Source: Desulfobacteraceae bacterium
GTDB taxonomy: Bacteria > Desulfobacterota > DSM-4660 > Desulfatiglandales > B25-G16
Reading direction: 5' to 3'
Length of the DNA stretch: 10,903 nucleotides
Assembly: GCA_030615565.1 (NCBI GenBank)
Contig: JAUWZC010000061.1
Location: forward strand, 1-10,903
Part shown: positions 1 to 7,397 of the stretch, in pieces
Layout of the letters: every line of letters starts with the position of its first letter
Position numbering within the stretch: the stretch's first letter is position 1
The notes under the pieces: generated by a model
The model's database searches: none
The model's input: the letters and a program-made list of their open reading frames with translations, nothing else
Told to the model about the DNA's origin: nothing
Made by a program: the position numbers and the translations under genes

Positions 1-633
1 TACCCAGAATGCAGTTAAGGCCTTATATTCTTCCTCTCCTTCTTCAATGCCAGCATAGTCAGTTACCATCTCTTTATATATAGAGTAAGATCCTATCTTT
101 GTGCCTTCTAAGATAATGCCTGTGAGCATAATAATGGCCAGTATTATTATGGCATAGGTATCCATGGGATTTGTCTTTAGCCGGGGGGGTTTAAGGATGA
201 ATCTACGGTATATGGCCATACATATACCGATTATCACTAAGGCCCCGAATAGGTCTCTTAAAAAGAGAAAGGGATTGAGGGTAGCAGAGTAGTTGGCAAA
301 TAGGGGGGAGGTAATGAATTTATCCAGGGCATGCATTAGGAGCAGGAGCATGAATGCCACATATATGAGTATGTGGGTTAACCATTTAAAGAAGTCTTCA
401 TTGAACACCTTTCTCTGGAAGATTATATCAAGAAAAAATACCTTTATCAGGGTCAGGATCTTTGCACTGAATATGGTTAAAATTATACCTTTAATTGCTG
501 ATGAGAGCCTTTTTGATGTGGATATATCTTTTGTCTCTACACTGGTTTTATGGGAGAGCCAGGTATATATCTTATAGATCAAGCCAATGATAAAGATTGC
601 TAAACAGATATATAGGCTGATGTCATAGAACAT
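1..633 (-). CDS. NarI/HdrE-like membrane cytochrome b subunit, probably N-terminus of an HdrDE-type (Fe-S) reductase (partial, runs off left edge)
   Basis: I translated this by hand from the minus strand. The ATG at 633 is preceded by AAGGA (644-648) with a 10-nt spacer, and the frame stays open for 211 codons to the window edge. The protein is very hydrophobic, with about five membrane segments at residues ~5-26, 48-70, 86-104, 126-143 and 159-176. Two histidines (H87 and H101) lie 14 residues apart around one segment, as expected for heme b ligands in the nitrate reductase gamma family. A charged loop rich in Glu (~197-203) precedes a sixth segment that begins at the edge. In anaerobes such domains are often fused to, or followed by, a heterodisulfide-reductase-D-like iron-sulfur domain that passes electrons between thiols or ferredoxin and the quinone pool. 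That part would lie outside the window. The gene is downstream of metF on the same strand but 321 bp away. The family call is fairly sure; the exact partner is not visible. Confidence 0.6.
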   Translation of the reverse strand, partial: MFYDISLYICLAIFIIGLIYKIYTWLSHKTSVETKDISTSKRLSSAIKGIILTIFSAKILTLIKVFFLDIIFQRKVFNEDFFKWLTHILIYVAFMLLLLMHALDKFITSPLFANYSATLNPFLFLRDLFGALVIIGICMAIYRRFILKPPRLKTNPMDTYAIIILAIIMLTGIILEGTKIGSYSIYKEMVTDYAGIEEGEEEYKALTAFWV

Positions 634-677
634 GGGCTTATCATCCTTTTGAGGTTTGTTGTGTTTGTACCCGTTTA

Positions 678-945
678 AGGTTCAATAGTTCACGGTTCAA
701 AGGTTCGGTTGGTCTTGACCTCAGTCTCTTTGCCGATATTCAACGAATACGGCGGCACATCAGACGACATAATCCGAACACTCAAAATTTATCAATCCCA
801 TTTTCACGTTTTCCCGTAATAGGCTTTATCTTCGCTGTCATACTGTGTTCGCAGTCCCTGAAGCCGATAACAATCTCCAAACTTGTAAACAGTCAATCTG
901 TAATCCCGATTTCATCGGGAAACCTTTTTCAACCGTGAACGGTTA
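678..945. repeat. Degenerate inverted-repeat-bounded element in the metF / membrane-protein spacer
   Basis: The spacer 634-954 contains no convincing gene. Its ends carry a matching inverted repeat: GTTCACGGTT at 688-697 and its exact complement AACCGTGAAC at 931-940. Similarity continues inward (caaaggtt at 698-705 against aaccttttt at 921-929). The left end also repeats a short GGTTCAA-type word several times (679-708). The right end carries two compact hairpins: CCCGAT-ttc-ATCGGG (905-919) and AACCG-tgaa-CGGTT (931-944). The interior (~710-900) has more CG dinucleotides than the flanks and holds only fragmentary open frames on the minus strand. The whole looks like a small non-autonomous repeat, such as a MITE-like or REP-like element, or the decayed remains of one. 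There is no U-tract after either hairpin, so a terminator role for metF is not supported. Confidence 0.45.
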
Positions 946-954
946 CTTGTATTT

Positions 955-1827
955 TTAGATCTTTGCAGCATCTAAGATGGCTGGAAGCCGGTTTTCCCAG
1001 CCCATTGTTACCAATTGAACACCCTGGCAGAGCTCTTTAAGAGAGGTGATCAATTCACCTGCTATACTTATGCACTCATTAATCCTATCAGGGGCCTTCC
1101 TAAGCCGTGAAATCATCTCTTCTGGTATAGGGGGGCCGGGAACATTAGTGGAGATATATCTTGCAACGCCCACTGATTTTAAAAGAAAAACAGTAGCAAT
1201 CACTGGAACACCTAATGCTTTGGCTTTTTCCATAAAATAGGTAAAAGCATGGATGTTAAAGACTGGAGGCGTTACCAGGAATTGAGCACCTTCCTTCACC
1301 TTTTTTTGAGCAAGCTCTAATTCTGCTTCCAGGGCAATCTCATTTTTAGCTGGTTTAATAGAACAACCAGTTACAAATTTAGGGGAGCCCTTCAATTCCA
1401 TGCCTGCCATATCAACTCCGTTCTGAAGCCCCTTTATAGCCCTTAACAACGTAAATTCATCAATATCGGCAAACTGTTTGGCATCAATATGATCACCATA
1501 CACAATCTCTTCACCAGGTATAACTAAGAGGTTTTTAATGCCAAGGAAATAGGCTGCTAAGATATCACCCTGAAGGGCAAGCCTGTTTCTGTCCCGGCAG
1601 CAAATCTGCATAATTGTTTCCATTCCCTGCTGTTGCATAAGGGCAGCGCCACCCATAGCACTCATCCTCATGACAGCCTGTGCCATTTCAGGCACAATAA
1701 CACCATCAACCCTCCCCTTGATTTTTATGAGATTCGAAACCAAATCGGAAGCATCTACGCCCTTAGGGGGATCAAATTCAGCCAATACTACAAAATCTCC
1801 TAACAGCAGTCTTTTCTGAAAGCTCAT
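955..1827 (-). CDS. metF: Methylenetetrahydrofolate reductase, short bacterial form
   Basis: This enzyme reduces 5,10-methylene-THF to 5-methyl-THF in the cytoplasm with FAD. It is the last step of the Wood-Ljungdahl methyl branch and also supplies methionine synthesis. At 290 residues it is a single TIM-barrel domain without the C-terminal regulatory region of eukaryotic enzymes. The N-terminal motif AEFDPPKG places the catalytic glutamate at residue 17 (Glu28 in E. coli). CRDRNRLALQGD (77-88) and GIKNLLVIPGE (96-106) are family landmarks. At the position of the flavin-modulating E. coli Asp120, which usually reads GD, this protein has GE (E106). The ATG has AAGGG (1834-1838) 6 nt upstream. 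No metV, the zinc partner often linked to metF in acetogens, is visible nearby. The gene has its own candidate promoter and is cut off from fhs by a terminator, so it is probably transcribed separately. Confidence 0.9.
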   Translation of the reverse strand: MSFQKRLLLGDFVVLAEFDPPKGVDASDLVSNLIKIKGRVDGVIVPEMAQAVMRMSAMGGAALMQQQGMETIMQICCRDRNRLALQGDILAAYFLGIKNLLVIPGEEIVYGDHIDAKQFADIDEFTLLRAIKGLQNGVDMAGMELKGSPKFVTGCSIKPAKNEIALEAELELAQKKVKEGAQFLVTPPVFNIHAFTYFMEKAKALGVPVIATVFLLKSVGVARYISTNVPGPPIPEEMISRLRKAPDRINECISIAGELITSLKELCQGVQLVTMGWENRLPAILDAAKI

Positions 1828-2017
1828 AATTTACCCTTCTTTTTTATAGAGAGATGCTTGTTAAATAAAGCTACTTTGGTAATAGATTAAAAAAATACTT
1901 CATATAGTTTAAGGAAAAACCCTTTATTTTCATATCAATAGAGAAGGATAGAAATCAAGACAAGTAAGGAGAGTCTCTAGATTACAAAACCTGTAAAGGT
2001 TAAGTTTTTGGGTGCTC

Positions 2018-2046
2018 GTTTATCATTTTATCTTTAATCATGTCAA
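2018..2046 (-). promoter_or_regulatory. Candidate sigma-70-type promoter for metF
   Basis: On the minus strand an exact TTGACA (2046-2041) is followed after 16-17 nt by GATAAA/ATAAAC (2024-2018), a mediocre -10. This would give a leader of about 185 nt before the metF ATG. The rest of the spacer 1828-2190 is AT-rich. I see no riboswitch core, RNA gene or convincing small gene in it. One 20-codon frame begins at an ATG in the leader but has no ribosome binding site. Confidence 0.4.
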
Positions 2047-2186
2047 GAAAAATGAGAAAAAATAACTTAAGAAATAAATTATCGAGTAACCTGTATTATG
2101 TGATTTTTGGAATAAAAAAAGGTAGGTTTATCAGCTCAAGGACATGAGCGTCTGTACTATATGTTGAAAGGTGTTTTTTGGGTGGT

Positions 2187-2233
2187 AAAAAGAAAAATCC
2201 AGAGGGATGTTCTTTAATCCCCCTGGATTTTTT
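2187..2233. terminator. Strong intrinsic terminator after fhs, possibly bidirectional
   Basis: Arms at 2196-2208 and 2217-2229 form a 13-bp stem with one G-U wobble and an 8-nt loop. On the minus strand the hairpin begins about 9 nt after the fhs stop codon and is followed by TTTTTCTTTTT (2197-2187). On the plus strand the right arm also runs into six T residues (2228-2233), so it could stop transcription from either side. It separates fhs from metF. Confidence 0.85.
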
Positions 2234-2237
2234 ATTC

Positions 2238-4001
2238 CTAGAACAGGCCTTGAACTTTGCCAGTCTTTGTATCTACATCTACCCCTCTGAAGGCAGGATT
2301 CGAACTTGTTCCTGGCATAAGGCTGATTGCCCCTGCACATGGGCACAGGAATTTGGATCCGGAATAGATCAACACATCCCTTATTGGAAGTGTCCACCCT
2401 TTGGGAACACCTTTTATCGTCGGATCATGGGTAAGACTTAGATGGGTTTTGACCATCATGGTGGCATAATCATCGTATTTGGAATCGCTCTCGAGCATCT
2501 TTGCCTTTGCCTCTGCGTCAGCTGTCCAGGCCACGCCGTCAGCCCCGTAAACCACCTTGGCGATCTTCTCAACACGATCCCTTAGTTTCATCTCAAGGGG
2601 ATACAGGAATTTAAAGTCGGTTTCAGTCTCGCATGCCTCTTTAACCACATCGGCAAACTCCAGGGCTCCATCGCCACCATCTGCCCAAAAGGTGGCAACA
2701 GCGCACCCGGCCCCTGCCTCTTCAGCTGCTTTCCTGACCATGGCAATCTCGTCCTTTGTATCAGTATGGAAGCCATTAATGCATACTACTGGATTTATGC
2801 CTGAAGTCCTGATGGTGTTAATGTGATGCACCATGTTGGAAAGACCCTTCTCCAGGAGACCAAGATTCTCCTTGGTGTACTCTTCGGGAAGTTTCAGTCC
2901 GGCCACAACCTTGGGTCCACCCCCGTGCATCTTCAGCGCCCTGATGGTAGTTGTAAGGACTGATACATGGGGCTTGAGTCCGCTGTACCGGCATTTAACA
3001 TTCCAGAACTTCTCAAAGCCTATATCAGCGGCAAAGCCACTCTCTGTAATATGGTAGTCAAACATCTTGAGTGCAATGCGGTCAGCAATAATAGAAGACT
3101 GCCCTACTGCGATGTTGGCAAATGGGCCAGCATGTACCATCAAAGGCTGATACTCAACTGTGCAACAGAGTGTGGGATTAATGGTATTTCTCATCCATGC
3201 GGTCATGGCACCACCGACTTCAAGATCACCTGTAGTGACTACATTTCCCCTCTTGTCAAAGGCTACGGTAATGTTATCGAGTCTTTCCCGGAGATCTGCA
3301 AGGTCTCTAACAATGGAAAGAATTGCCATGAGCTCAGAGCCTACGGCGATCCCAAATTTTGACTGCGTGGTGAAACCATCCATCCTGCCACCAATGCCGA
3401 TAATTATATTCCTGAGTGCCTGGGCACAGAAGTCCATGATCCAGCCCATCTCAACCCTGGTAGGATCAACATCCAGGCGGCGCATTTTTGTAAGCCTTTG
3501 TAATTGCTCATCATTGTAATTTCTCTCATGTTGCATCCTGGCAGTTAGGGCAACCATTGCCAGGTTATGGGCATTCATGATATCATTGATATCCCCTGTG
3601 AGGCCCATGGAAAATTCAGTAAGAGGTATTATGAGTGCATTTCCGCCTCCGGCAGCACTTCCCTTGATATTCATGGTAGGCCCTCCAGACGGCTGACGAA
3701 TACATCCACCTACATTAAGACCCCTCTTTCCCATGCCTTCTAAAAGGCCGCAGGTTGCGGTGCTTTTTCCTTCACCAAGCGGTGTTGGGGTAATAGCAGT
3801 CACCTCAATATATTTGCCATCTGGTTTGTCCTTCAAACGTTCAATGATCTTCAAAAAATCGAGCTTACATAATCTGCCCATTGGAAGGATCTCACCCTTC
3901 TGGAGACCTAACTTCTCTCGCCAATCGTCTGGTGTTGGCATATTCTCTTCTGCTGCTTCTGAGATCTGCCAATCACTCATCTCAACTGCATTATACGCCA
4001 T
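2238..4001 (-). CDS. fhs: Formate-tetrahydrofolate ligase, long divergent form
   Basis: The enzyme uses ATP to join formate to THF, giving 10-formyl-THF, through a formyl-phosphate intermediate. It is the entry step of the Wood-Ljungdahl methyl branch after formate and can also run backwards to make ATP. The ATP loop TPTPLGEGKST lies at residues 71-81, and the formate/phosphate loop IRQPSGGPTMNIKGSAAGGG at 101-120. The arginine of that loop (R102) matches the catalytic arginine of the family. Typical short enzymes (about 556-560 residues) read REPSLGP..GIKGGAAGGG here. This 587-residue protein instead has the RQPS..GPTMNIKGSAAGGG version and LTGDINDIMNAHNLAMVALTAR, a form I recall from anaerobic Desulfobacterota and relatives. 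The start is well fixed: GGAGGG (4014-4009) lies 7 nt before the ATG. The gene is monocistronic, with a terminator immediately downstream and a long structured leader upstream. Confidence 0.95.
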   Translation of the reverse strand: MAYNAVEMSDWQISEAAEENMPTPDDWREKLGLQKGEILPMGRLCKLDFLKIIERLKDKPDGKYIEVTAITPTPLGEGKSTATCGLLEGMGKRGLNVGGCIRQPSGGPTMNIKGSAAGGGNALIIPLTEFSMGLTGDINDIMNAHNLAMVALTARMQHERNYNDEQLQRLTKMRRLDVDPTRVEMGWIMDFCAQALRNIIIGIGGRMDGFTTQSKFGIAVGSELMAILSIVRDLADLRERLDNITVAFDKRGNVVTTGDLEVGGAMTAWMRNTINPTLCCTVEYQPLMVHAGPFANIAVGQSSIIADRIALKMFDYHITESGFAADIGFEKFWNVKCRYSGLKPHVSVLTTTIRALKMHGGGPKVVAGLKLPEEYTKENLGLLEKGLSNMVHHINTIRTSGINPVVCINGFHTDTKDEIAMVRKAAEEAGAGCAVATFWADGGDGALEFADVVKEACETETDFKFLYPLEMKLRDRVEKIAKVVYGADGVAWTADAEAKAKMLESDSKYDDYATMMVKTHLSLTHDPTIKGVPKGWTLPIRDVLIYSGSKFLCPCAGAISLMPGTSSNPAFRGVDVDTKTGKVQGLF

Positions 4002-4179
4002 CTAACTACCCTCCTTTTTTAATTAATATTAGAAAGATTTGTAAAAATCTCATTAATTGCCTAATTTACACAATAGGCTATTTATATTCTTATTTCACCT
4101 CCTTCTATCAAAAAATATGTTTAGGCTTTTTCCGCCCTGAAAAGACCATTTTTAGACGCTCAGGTGATCCTCTTACCAT
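4002..4179 (-). promoter_or_regulatory. Structured leader of fhs with an unused Shine-Dalgarno site
   Basis: Reading toward fhs on the minus strand, the leader contains four things in order. First, a 23-codon ATG frame (4179-4108) with no ribosome binding site of its own. Second, an excellent Shine-Dalgarno word AGAAGGAGGTG (4106-4096) with no ATG, GTG or TTG at usable distance; the overlapping GTG meets TAA after one codon. Third, a small hairpin GCCTA/TAGGC (4078-4059). Fourth, a two-tier AT-rich hairpin with outer arms AATTAAT/ATTAATT (4058-4052 and 4027-4021) and an inner stem AGATTT/AAATCT around a 4-nt loop (4050-4035). The real fhs ribosome binding site GGAGGG (4014-4009) follows. These elements are seen in the sequence. 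A role in mRNA stability or attenuation is only a suggestion. Confidence 0.35.
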
Positions 4180-4430
4180 AATGAGAAATTAAAGTTAATA
4201 ATTAGGAAAAGGGAATCTAAATGTGATTATAATTTAGCTGTAATGTAACTATTATTTTTATTATTTATTGTCAATAAAAAAACAATTAAGGCCTTTTGAA
4301 TTATAATCATACATAAGTCCCTTAATTTCTGATAGTATGCAAACCACAATAAAATACTGAAAATAAAATCATGGGCAGGGTCGCTAAATCCCTCTTTTAG
4401 TCTTTTTAACAGGCAGTAAGAGATAGGCGA
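4180..4430. promoter_or_regulatory. Divergent promoter region between fhs and the glcD-like gene
   Basis: This spacer is very AT-rich and holds no convincing gene. On the minus strand there is an exact TTGACA at 4274-4269, but no good -10 at standard spacing; AATAGT follows after 15 nt. A TATAAT on the minus strand (4231-4226) is too far from it. On the plus strand TATAAT lies at 4302-4307, about 120 nt before the glcD-like start, with only a weak -35. Both genes probably start transcription here, but the exact promoters cannot be fixed by eye. Confidence 0.3.
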
Positions 4431-5819
4431 ATGAAGATAGACAGAGAACTGTTCAGAAAATTTGAGAAGATCGTCGGCGAGAAGTACATATCTGATACAG
4501 AAGTGGCTAGAGTATGCCATGCATATGATGCAACCAAACAGAGGGCTATGCCTGATGTGGTCATAAGGCCCTATTCAGCTCAGGAAGTGTCACAGATACT
4601 GCAATTAGCTAATGAGAGGTGCATACCGGTATATCCGATGGGAGCAGCATCCGGCATGACCGGTGGGGCTGTGCCGGTCCATGGTGGAATATCGCTGAAT
4701 ATGAACAGGATGAACAGGATAATAGAGATCGATGAGGCAAATATGATCAGCATAGTGGAGCCGGGTGTCATAGTTGCAGATTTTCAGAATGACGTAGAGA
4801 AATTGGGTCTATTTTATCCTCCAGATCCTGCCAGCAATGAGTTTTCCACTATGGGTGGCTCAGTCGCAGAATGCTCCGGTGGACTAAGAGGCGTTAAATA
4901 TGGTGTTACAAAGGACTATGTGATAGCGCTGGAAGTAGTACTGCCCACAGGGGAGATAATAAGCACTGGCTCAAAAACGTTGAAAAGTGTTACAGGGTAT
5001 GACCTGACCAAGCTCTTTATCGGCTCTGAAGGAACACTTGGCATTTTCACCAAGATCGTTGTGAAGCTTATACCGCTGCCGGAAAAAATTGAGACGATGT
5101 TGGCACTTTTCAAGAGCATCAAAAATGCTACCGATACGGTATCTTCCATTATAGCCTCAAAGATCATCCCTCGAGCTCTGGAGTTTATTGACGAGGAGTG
5201 TATTAAGGCGGTTGGCCTCTATAAAGACTCTAGCATTGTTGAGGGAACCAAAGCACTGCTGCTCATCGAGGTAGATGGTTCTCCAGAGACAGTGCGTCGG
5301 GATGCTTTGCGCATTATGAATATCTTTGAAGATAATAAGGCCTTTGGGGTAAGGAAAGCAGAGACTGAGGAAGAAGTAGATGACCTCTGGTCTGTTAGAC
5401 GTTCAATATCGCCAGCGCTCTACGCTATTAGCAAGGGAAAGGTTAGTCAGGATATATGTGTCCCGCGGAGCAATCTGACCCGGATGCTGAATAAGATATC
5501 TGAAATAGGCAAGAAGTATAGAGTTAAAATCGTTAACTTCGGGCACGCTGGCGATGGCAACATACACATCAACATCCTGATTGACCCCAGCTTGCCAGAT
5601 GAAATGTGGCGTGCTGAGGCTGCTGTAGGCGACATCTTTAAGGAAACAGTCAATCTCGGTGGGACATTATCGGGTGAGCATGGCATTGGAAATACCAAGT
5701 CAAAATATCTTAGCATCGAGGTTAAGCCAAGGGAATTGAAGCTCATGAAAGACATAAAGACTCTGTTAGACCCAAACGGGATACTTAACCCAGGTAAGAT
5801 ATTCTATAACACCGCCTGA
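4431..5819 (+). CDS. GlcD/D-lactate-dehydrogenase-like FAD-linked 2-hydroxyacid oxidoreductase
   Basis: This is a flavoprotein of the GlcD/LdhD (vanillyl-alcohol oxidase) family that oxidises a 2-hydroxyacid such as D-lactate, glycolate or 2-hydroxyglutarate. The N-terminal FAD-binding PCMH domain spans about residues 40-215, with PDVVIRP (41-47), a pyrophosphate-type loop GAASGMTGGAVP (71-82), YPPDPAS (129-135), STMGGSVAE (139-147) and GYDLTKLFIGSEGTLG (189-204). The C-terminal FAD-oxidase domain ends with NFGHAGDGNIHINI (369-382; H372, H379) and SGEHGIG (414-420; H417), the usual metal/substrate histidines. The length of 462 is normal. The ATG is the first in-frame start after a stop at 4407, and its ribosome binding site is weak (around AAGAGAT, 4418-4424). 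No GlcE or GlcF partner lies next to it, so its electron acceptor may be encoded elsewhere, for example an ETF or an HdrD-like protein. Substrate is not predictable from the sequence. Confidence 0.85.
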   Translation: MKIDRELFRKFEKIVGEKYISDTEVARVCHAYDATKQRAMPDVVIRPYSAQEVSQILQLANERCIPVYPMGAASGMTGGAVPVHGGISLNMNRMNRIIEIDEANMISIVEPGVIVADFQNDVEKLGLFYPPDPASNEFSTMGGSVAECSGGLRGVKYGVTKDYVIALEVVLPTGEIISTGSKTLKSVTGYDLTKLFIGSEGTLGIFTKIVVKLIPLPEKIETMLALFKSIKNATDTVSSIIASKIIPRALEFIDEECIKAVGLYKDSSIVEGTKALLLIEVDGSPETVRRDALRIMNIFEDNKAFGVRKAETEEEVDDLWSVRRSISPALYAISKGKVSQDICVPRSNLTRMLNKISEIGKKYRVKIVNFGHAGDGNIHINILIDPSLPDEMWRAEAAVGDIFKETVNLGGTLSGEHGIGNTKSKYLSIEVKPRELKLMKDIKTLLDPNGILNPGKIFYNTA

Positions 5820-5963
5820 AAGTATACCTGATCCTGCTATAAAGGTTTCAGATTTACCCTATTTTATCTTAAAGTGTTCTACCCATATCTCAATGATGCC
5901 TCCGACATCGATCCATCAAAATCGAGTGAAAAAGGTTAAGGGATGTAATTACGTGGAGTAACT
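5820..5963 (+). other. Short spacer without a clear terminator; small hairpin
   Basis: Between the flavoprotein and the radical-SAM-like gene there is one small hairpin, TCGAT (5908-5912) pairing with ATCGA (5921-5925), with no T-tract. I see no convincing promoter or terminator, so read-through from the flavoprotein gene is possible. GGAG at 5955-5958, 5 nt before a GTG, is the ribosome binding site that decides the start of the next gene. Confidence 0.35.
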
Positions 5964-7397
5964 GTGAAAGCGAAAAAAAGGATGGTTATCATCACCAGCT
6001 ACTTTGCTGGAGAGACCTATGGTCTTCTGGGGCCTCAGATGGCCGCTACTATTATCCGAGAGAATACGCCCTATGATTGTATCGTTATAGCTGTGGCGCG
6101 GGAGGATGACAAGGCCCTTCTCAACAAGGCCCTGGCTGATTATTTCGCTATGGAGAGGCCCATAATTGGTTTCTCAACCCTAAGTGGTCGGGAGGATCTT
6201 TTTTCTTTGGCTAAGGAACTCAAGGCCGAAGGTAGTCTCACTATCCTGGCAGGACCCCAAGCCAATGTAGACTACCTGGGGGAAAAAGATTGGCAGGATC
6301 ATCCCCACCGATTCCAAGGTCTCACAGAGAATTTCACCTTCTCTATGCACGGGCCGGCAGAGCAGGCTAAATATCTCTTACAACATCTGGATAAAAATGC
6401 GTGGCAGGACATCCCCGGATTGCTATACCTTAGCAAAAATAGAAGGATTATCCAAAACCCAAAAAATGTTTGGGAGGAAAGGTACTTAAGAAAAGTACAG
6501 TGGAACAATATATACAGGATAGAAAAAACAGGACTTATTCCACATAAGATAACCACCGGACAAGTATTGCAGCAGATAGGATGCCCCTATGCAGCCCAGG
6601 AGAAATGGGTCGAGATAGATTATCCGGTCCCAATGGCAGGCATAGATGAACAAAAGGTAAAACTTCCCTTAAAGGGGTGTAGCTTCTGTGATGTAGCAGT
6701 AGATAAAGGGTTTTATGGAGAATTGGACATTGAGACAGTTGTAGAGCAGATCAGCTGCCTTCCCAGAACAGAAGAGGGAAGGAAGATTCCCTTCGAACTG
6801 ATAAACGAGAACCCCATTCCCGGACTCCCGCGTTTGTTGATGCAGGTTAGGGACAGAAACATAAAGCTTTCACAGATCAATCTCATCCTAAGGGCAGACT
6901 GGTTTTTGAGGGGTGAGCAAAATTTAAGGAAGACTCTGGTACTTGCAAAATCTTTAGGGGTACGAATACTACTGGCTTCGGTGGGGTTTGAGTCCTTTGA
7001 CGATAGGATATTACTTAACCTCAATAAAGGGCTAAATGTCGAGACAAACCTGCAAGCAATCCACCTGATGAGGCAGCTAAAGGAGGAATTTCCCCAGGTA
7101 TGGGGATACTCCAGAGGAGAGGGTGCCAACCATGGTTTTATCCACCCTACCCCTTGGGATACAGGTGAGACTTCCACTAACATCCAGAGGGTTCTAAGCC
7201 TGTATACCCTTCCTCCTGATATCCTCCCTGAACACAGTATCCCTCTCATCGTCCACCACGCCTCAGGATTGGGGGATTGGATCAGAGAGGTCGAGAGGAG
7301 AGAAGGGGTGCAGTTTAAAAGATATGGTTCGATAATCGGCTGGTGGCAGGCGGGGAAACGTGGAAAATCCGGAAGATTTATTCTTGACAATCCATAA
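5964..7397 (+). CDS. B12-binding-like/radical-SAM-like protein with a split cysteine motif, function unknown
   Basis: A GTG start is used, supported by GGAG 5 nt upstream. Residues ~8-150 look like a Rossmann-type domain as in cobalamin-binding radical SAM proteins (VIITSYFAGETYGLLG at the first strand, AGPQ at 96-99), but the DxHxxG cobalamin motif is absent. Residues ~195-430 look like a radical SAM barrel: GCSFCDVAVDKGFYG (238-252), a late ASVGFESFDDRILLNLNKG (338-356) that resembles the family's G-ES-G and KG elements, and GFIHPTPWDTGET (391-403). The normal CX3CX2C cluster motif is not intact. Only CX2C (C239, C242) is in place; the nearest upstream cysteine is C207 in QIGCPYA, giving CX31CX2C. 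The reading is that about 28 residues are inserted after the first cysteine. The gene sits between the flavoprotein and formate dehydrogenase genes. Substrate and pathway are unknown; a role in cofactor or metabolite modification is possible. Confidence 0.6.
   Translation: MKAKKRMVIITSYFAGETYGLLGPQMAATIIRENTPYDCIVIAVAREDDKALLNKALADYFAMERPIIGFSTLSGREDLFSLAKELKAEGSLTILAGPQANVDYLGEKDWQDHPHRFQGLTENFTFSMHGPAEQAKYLLQHLDKNAWQDIPGLLYLSKNRRIIQNPKNVWEERYLRKVQWNNIYRIEKTGLIPHKITTGQVLQQIGCPYAAQEKWVEIDYPVPMAGIDEQKVKLPLKGCSFCDVAVDKGFYGELDIETVVEQISCLPRTEEGRKIPFELINENPIPGLPRLLMQVRDRNIKLSQINLILRADWFLRGEQNLRKTLVLAKSLGVRILLASVGFESFDDRILLNLNKGLNVETNLQAIHLMRQLKEEFPQVWGYSRGEGANHGFIHPTPWDTGETSTNIQRVLSLYTLPPDILPEHSIPLIVHHASGLGDWIREVERREGVQFKRYGSIIGWWQAGKRGKSGRFILDNP

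Noticed and set aside
690..770. 26-codon minus-strand ATG frame inside the repeat element
   Set aside because: No ribosome binding site, lies within the inverted-repeat element and ends in its left arm. Other short frames overlap nearby, which fits non-coding repeat sequence.
804..899. About 31-codon open frame on the minus strand inside the same element
   Set aside because: No start codon in frame and no recognisable family; could be a decayed fragment but cannot be supported.
1828..2190. Possible riboswitch (THF, SAM or cobalamin) upstream of metF
   Set aside because: No conserved core or paired elements of these classes were recognised in the AT-rich spacer. A covariance-model search would settle it.
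4091..4106. Plus-strand TCACCTCCTTCT resembling the 3' end of 16S rRNA
   Set aside because: It is simply the complement of a strong Shine-Dalgarno word on the minus strand; no other rRNA sequence is nearby.
4227..4520. 97-codon minus-strand open frame across the divergent spacer
   Set aside because: Its start lies inside the well-supported flavoprotein gene on the other strand, there is no ribosome binding site, and its composition follows the AT-rich spacer.
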